A DNA stretch of 64,000 bases from Aulostomus chinensis (Eukaryota; Chordata; Actinopteri; Syngnathiformes; Aulostomidae): contig JBBMOA010000017.1 of NCBI GenBank assembly GCA_037954235.1, positions 14,912,027 to 14,976,026 of the forward strand, written 5' to 3'. Under the pieces are notes generated by a model that was given only the letters and a program-made list of their open reading frames with translations, was not told the origin of the DNA and searched no databases. A program made the translations under genes and the position numbers. This document shows, piece after piece, positions 51,440 through 62,765 of the stretch. The stretch's first letter is position 1. Each line of letters begins with the position of its first letter.

Positions 51440-51660
51440 TTTGTAGTTCATGATTCCATATTTATTTCACTTTGCACTGCACTGTTGCCCCTCCGTTCCC
51501 TAGTGTAAATAAATATTTATCATCATTCCACATTTATTCCCATTTTGCACTCTGTATCGTACTGCACTTCTGTCCTCCTCTCACATTCATTGTTAATTTT
51601 TTGTACACATATTTAAAATATAAATAATTTACCTGCACATAGTAATTTTGATGTTTGTTT
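51440..51660. repeat. Possible AT-rich interspersed-repeat 3' end
   Basis: TTTGCACTGCACTGTTGCC, CTGTATCGTACTGCACTTC and an AT-rich tail with ATAAATAATT resemble LINE 3' ends common in fish. Family not identified. Confidence 0.25.
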
Positions 51661-52270
51661 ACCTTAATCCAGCCCGTAATTAAGTCAGTGAAACAGATTC
51701 CATGTACATCCCACGTAAAAGTTGATTCTGATTTTGAGAAACAGGTCCAGTTAAGTTCTTGGAAGTCTCGGAATTTTCAAGCACACATTCTTTGACCTGT
51801 GACCTTTGCATCGTGTACCTACAACAATACGTCACCTGGGGACCCCAGACATTTGTGATCTAAAGCAGCCATCGTGGCCAACAGATAACAACAGTCAAAA
51901 CATTTCCCAGACAAAAAAAAAAAGAAACAGAAAGAAGAAAAAAAAAACAACAAGATTTGTAATCCCTAACAGTCAAGCTGAACCTGACACTTTGACAGTT
52001 TCTCTCTTAAGTTTTACATTTATATCAGGATTTGTCACGGCTTTCAAGCCCCTTTCCCCGATTTTGATCACAGGATTTATTTCTCTGCATGAATAAATGT
52101 GAAGAAAGACAGCTGGATATGTGCACCCTTTGTGACAGGAAATCTATATAGGACACATCTGGTGGGGAAATCCTCTCAGATCTTCAGTTGCGAGAGGATT
52201 TTGGCAGCGGACGGATTCGAGGACGTCACGACATTGATACTCCGGAGTCAACTCCAACCTGGTTGACTTT

Positions 52271-52273
<3 letters not shown>

Positions 52274-52314
<41 letters not shown>

Positions 52315-52359
52315 CATGTGTGTGTGTGTGCGCGCGTGTGTGTGTGTGCGCGTGTGTAT
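52274..52359. repeat. (TG)n/(CG) compound microsatellite
   Basis: Alternating purine-pyrimidine tract with several CGCGCG blocks, capable of adopting Z-DNA. Confidence 0.9.
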
Positions 52360-53520
52360 AAATAGAAAAAGTGCTGCTTTGTTCCCTGATTCTTTTAACT
52401 TCACCTTGACTAGACATACTGAAGGTAATTTAAAATCGCAACAACCTGTCCTTGTTCTCGCTATGTTTTTGAGCATGATATTCAAGAATGATTTTACCCC
52501 AAATGCTCCTTTTAAATACACTTAAATACTCTTGTCAAGTCTGCAGTGCTTGGCCACGGGGCAAGGAGGCTTCTACTTGCCTGCCCCAACTTGCTTCCTG
52601 CAATTCCTGCATTACTTTTTGACAACCACATAAAATTCACCCAGCTGTTGCCCGAGAATGTAGGCAATAGTGACAGTGATATTAAAAGTAAAGTGCTGAG
52701 TTTTTCCAGTTGACAAAATCATATCCTGGTGTATTATGGTGATACTATATTGAGCAGCTGACTATAAAGTTGAATGATGGAATGCCCGCTGGTGCTTTTG
52801 TTTTTCTGAGAAACGTCACCGCTGGATCACTTCGATTTGGCTATTCATGTTTCCCTCGAGATTAAAAACAATGGATGTTGCCTGTCACACCTTCATCAGT
52901 TACTGTTTAGATTCGCCCAGCGCTTTGATTCCTGACTAAATACTTACAAAACTGACATTCCCATCAGTCTAAACTTTGTTTTAATGCTACTTACAAAGAT
53001 TCCGTTGTAGTGTCTTAGAAGATCTGAACCATGATTTTGAGAGGTCTTGAAAAACTGATTGGATTATGAAGTCGCATTAATGTCAGTCTTGCTTTTAAAG
53101 GGATCATTTGTAAGATCCTAATGGAGCTCGTGCTGGTCTGTCTTGTCTCCTAACACTACTTTAGTTCTTAAGAAAGTGCTAATAAAAGACAGCTGTGCTA
53201 GAGGAGTGTTCATTAAAGCTTTAATTACTTACTCTTACTTTGTTCTTCCCTACTGACGAAACTTATTTTAGTCACTTGAATCTACGATCTTGTTCTTTCA
53301 ATCATTATCCGATATATAGTTACTTGTCAGAGTTACCGAGTCCTGATTCACAATAAATCAAATTTTGGTACCCAAGAGTACATCTGACAGTTGAATATCA
53401 ATCAAATTCCAGGAACCAGGTAACCGTATCTGTATTGGTTCTATTATAAATATCAATCTAGTTACCACTGCAGAGTGGAACATAGATTGACAAGTTTGGA
53501 TATCCCACAGTTCTGAGAAT

Positions 53521-53540
53521 ATGCTGCCCCCTGTTGGTTT
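53521..53540 (-). promoter_or_regulatory. CTCF-like motif
   Basis: Minus strand AAACCAACAGGGGGCAGCAT matches the core at 11 of 12 positions, including the invariant AGGGGGC. Confidence 0.42.
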
Positions 53541-56384
53541 GGAATGTGACATAAGAAGCTCTAGTCCATTCAGATCACCTTTAAAAAAAAAAGAAGTTTA
53601 TCATAGTGTAAAAAAAAAAACTACAGAACAATGGAACCGATCTCCACTTGCGCAAAATGTGCAGCCAAGTTGGAATCTATCAGAGCTCATCCAGTTCTGT
53701 GCGCCTTGTCTAATGTGGCGTATCCTCTTATCAAATAGCTACGATTAGAATTCTACAACTCTTAATTTAATCTATTATGGTGCAAGTTCACACAATCTGG
53801 CTCAAGAACAGCAAATTTAGAAACCTTATAAATCAATCCGTCATGACTTTGGGCTCATGTACTGTAGATGTGACGTCTGAGCAAACGTAAGTTCACCCAC
53901 CTAAAACTGTAGGTATTATAGAGACAAAAAAAAAGAAGAAGACCCGAATAGCTCATCTGCTGCAGCTGAGATATCTAAGCACATGTGAGTCTCATCTAAA
54001 ATGATCCCGCTTTCCCTCCTCATTTTAAGCTTAGTGTGCGCAAAACCTGCAGCCATGAAATAGCATCCCATTTTTCCAGCTGTCACCGGATTCTTGTTTA
54101 TGTTTTGTTACTTCTGTGTTTAAAAGAAATGCAATCCAATTCTTCCTCTGTTCAGATTTGATTACAGCAAAATTGTCCAAGACAAAAAAAAAAAAGAAGA
54201 GAGAGATTACATTTGACCCTTTTCGAGCAGAATTACTTCCACATTGAGTGTGATCATATTTGATGGAATATTTTGTAATGAAATCATCTGTCATGTCTTG
54301 ATAGGATTATTCTTTAAAAAAAAGAGAGAGAGAGAGAAAAAAAAGCTTGTAAATGTGTGTCCTGCTGGAATTTCTGTTTTGCAACACATTCAATTTTAAT
54401 GTGCGCTGCCACCACTGGTTGAACTGCCTTTGAATAACAATAGAAAGAGCCTGACACTGCCTGCCGCGAGAATGTCTTGTTGATTTGGTGTGGCTCGTGT
54501 GGTGGATGGATTAATCGCCTGCGCAGCTTTTTTGTGAAACCATCAAAACGATGTCAGCTCAGCTAGATAGAGATGGAACGTCTGCATGGGCAATTTGCTC
54601 GGTTGGATCGTGCATCTGCGTGGCACAACAATCTCTGGTACTTTGTTCATCGTGCAGCGTTGAGCGTCAAAAGAGGGAATGATTGTGAAATGCTGTGCTG
54701 GCTGCCTCCCAGATCCAGGTGAAACAATAGCTTAAAGCAGGCGTGTGTGAATTTCAGCAGCTGGGGTTCCTAAAACAAATATTTTTTTCTTGCTTCACTT
54801 CCCGCTCTATTAGATTTAAAAGAAAAGTAGAGTCGAGGTGTTTTCTTTCTTTCTTTTTTTTTCCCCCTTCCTACCACACGATTATCTCAGTAGGTTTCCA
54901 GGCACAGAGCTGTCCTAATGGAGTGGGAAATTATCCTGACACATATATGACCTAAAAGATGCAAACCAAGAGAAGATGGAATAAGAATAAATTGTTCAGG
55001 ATGACTTGGTTTCTATTTTGTGTTCTTCCATTTCTCCCCCATCTTTCAGATTGATTTGCAGCTCGACAGAGAAATATGCCAGGCTGGATATAACGCTGAA
55101 AACTCTTTAAGGTTCTGTTTTTCTCCCTCCATGGTCTTCTTAGGCGCTGTTGTAATCTCGCACAGCTGTCAGATGCAGAAGAAAATAGATTTTCAAGCGT
55201 GTGAATAGTTTCAGGTTTCTTCAAATTCGTGATGCAAAATGAATTATTTCAAAACCGATTTAACGATTGGTGCTAATGGGTTGCATGAAGCTGAATATAC
55301 TCATCACTGTCCATCTACACCAGAACACAGCATGTAACTCATTTTCAATATGTATTTATTATATTTTCTTAACAAAACTGCAGGCTGAAAAAACTTTTTA
55401 ACTCTTGCGTCTGTTAGAGACAAGTGTGTAAATAGATTTAGCATACACATAAATAAAACATCAGAGATTACATAGCCGTAGGAAAGATAAGTAAACCATA
55501 AGGATATCAGGGATAAACAACTTTTACATCAAATATGAATACATTCATTATACATGTGCTTACCAAACTTTCCTTTTCCTTATCCTGTAAGAGGAGAAGG
55601 AGCACCAAACTGAAAACAGACTATGAAGGAGAAATCCAGTCCCATCATGAAGACAGAGGAGGGAATCAGGACGTGTCTTCCCCTCTCTTGTCTGTGCGAC
55701 AAACAGAAAATCACCCCTTCTTCACTTCTCCACTGATGAGGTTGAGACACTTTGATCTCAGGCACTTTCTGAAATCATGAGGTTGTTTACCATAATATTT
55801 CACACACTGCTGACTAGCCACTGTACACCACTATTTATAGGCTTTTTCATCTTTCTCATATTATCTTTCTATATGTCGGAAGATGCACATGAATAAACAA
55901 AAAAAGCAGATTTGCAGTTCAAACACCATGTACATCCAATTTGTACAATATCAACTTCCGATCAACTCATAATTACGTAAGTATTTTCTGCTGTTTTGTC
56001 GTATTTCCAGTTCTGGGTCTATTACAACCCGTCTTTTATTCTGTACATCTCAAAACATTCACACATTTGTGATGTTATGACAGATTAAATCAAAGTTGGC
56101 TTCCAAATGTTCATGCATTTACTCCTGAAGTTTTTTTTTTCTGATAATGAATCGCCCATATCACATCATTTTCTCCGTCGATAATAAAAATCATCGCTGA
56201 GAATGTTTTAGGAGGTGTAAATATGCGATGTCTATATGTGGACTTTTATGGCACTTGGCTCGGTTGACGTTCAGGTCAAAATTGGGTCAGAGACCAAAGT
56301 CCTGTTGCTCCAAATGTCCATTTGTTATGTGATGTTTTGATTAAAGTTACCACTTCTATAAAACTAGGTTAGGTTAACAACGTG

Positions 56385-56963
56385 GGATCATCATGGTCCT
56401 GTTTTTATTACTATTATTATTTTTGAACTGAGTTGTGTTGGAAAAGTGAAAATCCATCAACACCCTCCCTGTATGGACTTGCCACCGTGTATGGAAATCT
56501 CCTGACTTCCCCCTTTGCTCTGGTTATTATGTACATGTTGAATGTAAACTCAAATCACTTTTGGCCATTTGCATTCAAAGGGTCTTTAAATAACCCAAAT
56601 CTCTCATTTCCCAGACTAACAATTTAAGAATCCTTTCCATGTCAAGTGAGACTGTGACTAAATTAACCGCTTGAATGTCCTTCCATCAATCAAAGAAAAC
56701 ATGATTTTTCAACTGTACATACACACAATAAACCTTTCACAAAGTAGTAAGAACCTGATAATTGTACACTTCATGGGAATAAGAATTTCCACATGTTTTA
56801 AGGCATACAGTCATTATGCACACATCTACAATTTGAATCAAAGATAGAATATCTGAAAAACTGTCTGCTGACCATCTGAAGCTGTCAAGCTCAATGAACC
56901 CCAGTGTGAACTTGTGGGCATACAGATCAAAGTGTGAAACTATAATGAGCCATGAATCTGTTT

Positions 56964-57028
<65 letters not shown>

Positions 57029-57974
57029 GATACACAGGCTTAAATTAACAGTAGAAGCAAGCAAGCGAAACACGTTTTTCTTTTCCTCCAGCATCTCCAG
57101 ATAAGATGCGCCTCAGTGTCCGCTGACGTTTTCAAAACACTATTTTCTACAACAGTTCACCTTTTCCGATTCTGATGAGTCTTAAAGGCTGAAATGCTGC
57201 CTTAGAAACGCTTGACTAATAAATCGTTATCAAGCCATTTTGAACTTATTTCTCATGAATATCAAGTGCGGCCATTGTGGAGAGCAAAATAGACACTTGA
57301 GAGTGACACAATGCCATTTAAAGACTACTTTTTCGGTAAAATTGTACATTTAACGACCAAGAATCATTTTAAGATTGAAAGTAATTTCCAGATGATCAGT
57401 GAATTTAGTCTTGATTAAATGCAATCCACAATTGCTTCTTTTAAATCAGAAAACTGTGAGGAAAACAGTATAAAAATAACAAGAAATCCAGCGGAATAAA
57501 ATCTTTCTTCTACACGTCTCCTGTGTTTTACTGAGAAAAGCAAAAGTACTGCAGAAACCTGCATTTACTTGCTCTGTGCATCTTCATCTTTTGTTGCCTG
57601 AAACCAAATCAGATAAATTTCCATAATTCCATATTTCAGTTAATAATAAGAACATCTGAAAAATATTTTCCAAAAGCGTCCAGGCTCTTTGCAGTCTTTC
57701 ATGATCCTGCGTTAATCGAAGCAGCAACTTTTGAGCCTGTCTGGCTGAGCGTCTTTCATTAGCTTCATGCATGTGATATACAAGTCAGGAAATTCTGGAC
57801 AATCCTAGCCCAGTTTCTTGTTGTCTCAGTTGTTTGAAGTGATGCAGGATGAATGCCGTATGGCTAATACCCAGTCCTAGATCCCATTCACCATTTAGAA
57901 GGTCTTCAATCATCCTCCCATCAGTCGACATCACTGCGACAGCAAGGACAGGAGCTGCCTACTAATGCAGGAAC
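56385..57974 (-). other. TUNAR: Predicted TUNAR 3' UTR (about 1.6 kb, possibly longer)
   Basis: Downstream of the TUNAR stop the first sense-strand AATAAA is at 56409-56404. Others follow at 56040-56035 and 55360-55355, so the UTR could be 1.6, 1.9 or 2.6 kb. It contains a long (CA)n tract in sense orientation (57027-56966) and one Pumilio-type site UGUACAUA at 56535-56528. In vertebrates the functional lncRNA-like conserved segment of TUNA/megamind lies in the transcript outside the ORF, so this stretch is where it should be. A 62-codon frame at 57772-57584 is probably chance. Confidence 0.5.
56966..57027. repeat. (TG)n microsatellite in TUNAR 3' UTR region
   Basis: About 30 TG units, read as (CA)n in the TUNAR sense strand, a potential hnRNP L-binding tract if transcribed. 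Confidence 0.93.
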
Positions 57975-58121
57975 CTACAAGGTCGTGTAGATGTAGACGA
58001 AGATGATGACGACCAAGTTGAGAATGGTCCCGATGATGCCCAACATGGCCAAGATGGTCTCCTCCTTACTTTCCTTGTCTTGGATTCCCTTCTCCTCATC
58101 ACTGTAGACAGTGTTTACCAT
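57975..58121 (-). CDS. TUNAR: TUNAR microprotein (48 aa, single-pass ER/SERCA-regulator type)
   Basis: ATG at 58121 opens 48 codons: an acidic, charged N-terminus (MVNTVYSDEEKGIQDKESKE, residues 1-20), then a membrane segment at residues 24-45 (LAMLGIIGTILNLVVIIFVY) and a short tail IYTTL before TAG. Length and C-terminal sequence match human TUNAR (48 aa, ending ILNLIVIIFVYIYTTL, from memory) almost exactly. Start context is good (A at -3, G at +4), and this is the first ATG in the exon. Acceptor AG is at 58162-58161, so the exon begins at 58160. Known of the family: the locus was first described as the lncRNA TUNA, or megamind in zebrafish, and the mammalian peptide (pTUNAR/BNLN) sits in the ER and binds SERCA2 to tune calcium in neural and beta cells. 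The exon may also encode 13 more in-frame residues upstream of the ATG. Confidence 0.94.
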   Translation of the reverse strand: MVNTVYSDEEKGIQDKESKEETILAMLGIIGTILNLVVIIFVYIYTTL

Positions 58122-58160
58122 TTTCCCTGGAAAAGTCTGAAGTTTTCGTCTCAGACCAGT
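58122..58160 (-). other. TUNAR: 5' end of TUNAR terminal exon (UTR, or 13 extra codons)
   Basis: Thirty-nine bases lie between the acceptor (TGTTCACTCCAG at 58161) and the TUNAR ATG. They contain no stop in the TUNAR frame and would read TGLRRKLQTFPGK, a basic juxtamembrane-like stretch. In mammals this part is treated as untranslated. Here it could be translated if the exon candidate at 63575-63504 is used. Confidence 0.7.
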
Positions 58161-58623
58161 CTGGAGTGAACAGATAAGAGAGAAAAGGAAAAACACAGGC
58201 CATGTGTTAGTCTCTGCAGCCGGATAGATTTTCTTTAAAGACAGTAAATGTTGGACAGCGATAACAACAAGTAAGTTTCCATTGATGAGGAGTTGGCAAT
58301 AAAATAATTAAAAAGTAATTAATGGGGTTTTTTTTGTTGTTAATCAGCACAATGGCATGTGAGAACATTAAAAGCATGAAGATTTAAATTAGCCGCCCCG
58401 CAATTATGGTTGTTTCAACAAGAAATGCGGACCAAAGGAGCCAAATGCGTTCAGGGATTTTGGTTTTATTTTCTGAGGATTGAATATTTGTTTCAACCAG
58501 TTCCAACAGATTTCAAAATCTGTCTTTGACACTTGACAAGTTCAAAAAAGCTTTGGCTGTTTGGCTCTAAGAGAAAAAATATGAAAAGTGTTTTTAGCAA
58601 ATTTCACTTTTGACTCCGATCTA

Positions 58624-59012
58624 TGGCGGCACGGTGGTGCAGTGGTCAGCACTGTCACCTCACAGCAAGAAGGCTCCGGGTTCGAGCCCCGGCTCCAGCA
58701 CAGGATCTTTCTGTGTGGAGTCTCCATGTTCTCCCTGTTCCTGTGTGGGTTCTCTCTGGTTCTCCAGCTTCCTCCCACAGTCCAAAGACATCAAGAGGGG
58801 ACGAGGCTGATTGATACTCTAAATTGACCGTAGGTGTGGCTGTGAGTATGAATGGTTGTCTGTCTCTATGTGTTGGCCCTGTGATGGACTGGTGACCTGT
58901 CCAGGGTGAACCCCACCTCTCGCCCGAAGGCAGCTGGGATAGGCTCCACCCCCCACCCCCCCCACCCCGGTGACCCTTAACAGGATAACAGGTAGAAAAT
59001 GGATGGATGGAT
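58624..59012 (+). mobile_element. tRNA-derived SINE with (GATG)n tail
   Basis: Starts GGCGGCACGGTGGTGCAGTG, with an A-box-like TGGTGCAGTGG and a B box GGTTCGAGCCC near 58680. It continues with the conserved fish SINE body (TGTGTGGAGTCTCCATG, CCTCCCACAGTCCAAAGACA, CTCTAAATTGACCGTAGGTG, GGGATAGGCTCC) and ends in a GGATGGATGGA tail. Flanks CTCCGATCTA (58614-58623) and CTCCAATCTA (59013-59022) match 9 of 10 and look like target-site duplications. It sits in the TUNAR intron, antisense to the gene. This family is abundant in ray-finned fish. Confidence 0.85.
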
Positions 59013-61715
59013 CTCCAATCTACAGTAAAATGTGAGTTGACCTTTGTGCTACAGCAGCTACACTTTCTCAAATCACACAAACACACATACTCTACACAAC
59101 TTTATGAAGACTAGTAGCAGTAGTAGTCAGTGGTAAATAAATAATTCGGCTGCATCTTACATGTGGCATGAAGTTTTGTATTAGCCTTCATACCTTTATG
59201 ATTTATTCAAGAATATGAGATTTTCCATCAAAAAATGAAGTACCTTCAGTCGTTCTCTGGGGAAAACACAGATGTCTCTTGAGGTTAGAAAAGGAATTCA
59301 GTGAAGAATCTAAAGTTAACTTGCAAAAATCAAACTACTGTAAATCCTTTTGCATTCACAAGGTTGAATGTATGAAGAAAAAAATGTCCATAATCAGTCA
59401 ATATATTCATTATGCCTTCATTTATATAACATATCGACGGCATTCATACTTGCATGCACCCTATGGCTTAGTTAGCTGTTTTATGTTTAGGTTCTATAGC
59501 AAATTTTCACTTTGTCTGATATTTCAAATGCAAATTTAGAGGATGAATCATTTTGGCGTGTTCAGTAAATGCATCATTTTTACTTGTGATCAGGAAAACA
59601 TAGTATATTTATGGTATATCATATATAAATATTCACATACACGTGCAATATTGAACACATCATATTTAAACCACTGTGGAAAATGTACGTACATGCATAT
59701 TTATATATGTCCCTCATTTTTTATCTTTTTTTTTTTACTCTTTTTATTTATTGATTTTTCAAACTTGACAATGGGTTTGTCTTAGACATGATTGTACACA
59801 TTTGTTTTCTTACGTAAAAGTGAGATACTTAGTAGAAACTAGTATTCTGTCTGTTTTTAAAGTATGATAAGAGCGGAGTTGCCGCTAAACTATTTATTCA
59901 GACAAACTACTCTTAATATGTTCAGTCGTTTCCCACCTTCTTGACTGGACTGACATGCTGGGCACCTTCCAGAAGCGCAGTGAGCGAAGAAAGACAGCAG
60001 AAAGTTTACTCAACTGTGGTATTTCATCAGCTCTGTCTCTGGGAGCGTTAGCACACGTGTGATATTTCAAGGGGTGTGTGTATATTTGTGTACCCCGGGG
60101 GTGGGTTATTAGAAACTAGCTGCATGTTTTTAGCCCAGAGGCACAGCAGCTTGTGCAAGTTGGCATCTAAACACCTCTCAGGAGAAAAGCGCTCCTTTTG
60201 CGGGTCAGTGGGTTTCATACACCAACTACATGTAAGCTAATGTAGACTAAAAATAAACCATGGAATGGGGAAAAGCTTAGATGCAACTGCATGTTTTTTA
60301 CTTCCAAATAAAAAAAGAAAAGAAAAGACATTACCTGAAGTACTACTTTTGTACACCGCTGCCTCTTTGGCTGACATGAGGTTTCGCTTACAACAAGGAT
60401 CTCCTACAAAAGTGTTGAAATATTCATGGAGACGTACCGTCTATCTTATACACAAGAAAACAGAAACATACAATTTCTTAAACTATCAACAAACATCATG
60501 ATGAATTCAATTTTACACATTTTTTTTAAGCTATCATCCAAAAGTCCAGCTAAAACAGCATTTCAAGATTCTTACTGCTGTTTTGTGACATAATTCCAAG
60601 TGAAAGCGGATTGAGAGACGTGAAATAACCATGGGAGGAACTTATAGGAATGCTGTAAATTCTACATAGCCGAGCGTGTCAAGCCTTAAAGTAAGGTTAG
60701 CAGCATCCATCAGGGAGAGCAAGATGAAGCCCACACTGTGCTTCGTGTATTTACTGAAACAGTCACACATCCCGCTTTCCTCAACATGAGTAAGTTTGAG
60801 CCAGCAGGCCTGCAACCTTGGTACTGTTTTGAAAGAAGACAGGTTTTGAAGTGACAAACACGCACGGATGTACCGTTTTGGCTAGCTAGCAAGCTAATGT
60901 ACCTTAGAGCGCAGTCACTGGAAGCTGGATTGATTGGCAGGTAGACGTAAGGTTACTTTTTTGGTTGAAATTGGTTAAAACTTGCACACAAAAAAATGCA
61001 AAGGTTTTGGCAGAGGATCTCAACTAAAAGCATAAAAATATTAATTTCAGTTTGATTTATTCAGAAAGTCTTTTGCTTTAAAGTTGAAACAAAGAGATTT
61101 TAATGACCAGGGCCTTTCAGAGATGCCCCCCGCCCTTCCACATGATATCAGTGTCAATGTCAACCTGTGCGTTTACGGACAAGGAATCCTATGAAAACTG
61201 ATGAAACTTACTGAGTAAGAGTCAATGCTGCTGCAGAAATGTTCGATTTTATGAGTCAAACACAAGCGTGGGGAGTCTGAGTCAGTTATAGAAGGCAGAC
61301 GCTGTGGATGTGACTACAGGTTATCTATACCTTCTGTTTACAGCCATCTGTAAATGGCCTCTCCTCCTGTAAAAGTCAAAAGAACCTTTGTTCCCACCTA
61401 TTTATAAGGGTAAGAGCATCACAAAGATTTTCTTCTCTGACAAGCTGAACATCCCACACAGTGATTCTAAATGAAAGTCCAATCATCGACATGCATTGTG
61501 CTCTTGACGTACATAAAAATCCCATCAGGCTGTGTTTCTGTGCTAAAGTGCATCCTCCTCCTCTGATCTGTAACAATGGGCTTTGATTGCCTCTCCTGGG
61601 GAACACTATAAACAGGGCTTCCCTCGACCTGAATGGAGATCTTTGTGTGGCACCCTGGATGCGCTCTCATGCATGAATATGCCTGCTTGCTGCTGTTATA
61701 AACAAGTGCTCAGCA

Positions 61716-61738
61716 AAAAAAAAAAAAAAAAAAAAAAG
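61716..61738. repeat. Poly(A) run
   Basis: About 22 A residues, followed 30 bp later by a T run. Possibly a retroposon tail. Confidence 0.8.
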
Positions 61739-61790
61739 AAAGGGGAGAAAAATGATGCCCGGGGTTCTTCTTTTTTTTTTTTTGAAGGAG

Positions 61791-61822
61791 ATGGAGGAGG
61801 AGGAGGAGGAGGAGGAGGAGGA
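61791..61822. repeat. (GGA)n triplet repeat
   Basis: About ten GGA units in the TUNAR intron. Confidence 0.92.
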
Positions 61823-62699
61823 AGGGTGGCAGTGACGGCGGTGGAGGTGGGGTCCAACGCTCTGCCAAAAATCTGGGTGCTGAGGAAACAGCTTTAGCGA
61901 CGAGTACAGCTGTGCGTCAACTCCTCTGGATGCAATCCAGTGCTTCTTCATCCAACAGTCTGTCTGTACAGTGTACAAGAGAGAGCGCTCTGTTTCAAGA
62001 GGCGTCCTGTAAAGTGCCATAATCCTTAACCGCACACGATGACTTCCTCTCTCTCTCTGTCATGCTGCACAATGTGAGATGGGGATCACAGCTGTCAGGA
62101 CCAGCCAGAAATGACTCTGTCTTTATAATAATGTGGCTTTAACACATGGAATTAAGAGATTATTACTCCAGCCAGTCCTCCACTAACAATCCTCATTGAA
62201 TTCGGCTGTGCTATTCTAAGGTAAAGAGGATTTTGCTATCTTGGTATTGATTTCTGCTGTCAGTCAAGTAGAGCTCCTGTGCCTTAACTCGGGCAGGCCT
62301 GTACAGGATTTCAATATCATGCATGTATTATCCCTGGATAAACTCTTCATTGAAAATAAAAAAAACAACATCTTTTTCTTTTCTGAGTTGTCTTACAAAA
62401 TCACACCTGGTATCTGTGCAGTAACAGCCAGCAGCAATTTTGTTTTTTGTATAAAAAGAGCAGACAGACGGCGAGAGAGAAAAGGGGGGCAATACCATAC
62501 CTGGGACAACAAATCCGGACACTCCTGCTACACATAATAGAAACTAACATCCTCAGATCAGTGAAGAGTGAAACCTTTTGCCACTTGAATAATCCTGCGC
62601 ATGTCAAACCACTCCAGACGTTAACCGAGTCTGACAAGCAGTGTCGCTTTTGGCATTGTTTTAAACTGGAATTAAAGGATCTCAACCCCTCCCAAATGT

Positions 62700-62765
62700 G
62701 CACTCACACACGCACAAGCACACACACACACGCGCATGTCCATCACACACGCACACATGCATACA
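62700..62765. repeat. Imperfect CA-rich microsatellite
   Basis: CA units interrupted by CGCG and AT steps. Confidence 0.8.

Larger units (their letters stand above)
47041..55354. other. Gene-poor stretch downstream of TUNAR
   Basis: No supportable gene. Contains CTCF-like motifs at 48.79 and 53.52 kb, a GC-richer block at 48.8-49.1 kb with a 147-codon minus-strand frame of unknown merit, an AT-rich interspersed-repeat-like piece near 51.45-51.66 kb and a (TG)n/(CG) tract at 52.27-52.36 kb. Confidence 0.5.

Noticed and set aside
58655..59086. 143-codon minus-strand frame and several plus frames
   Set aside because: All lie within the SINE and are translations of its tRNA-derived body.
61583..62035. 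Frames with poly-K, poly-F, poly-G or poly-S on both strands
   Set aside because: Explained by the poly(A), poly(T) and (GGA)n runs.
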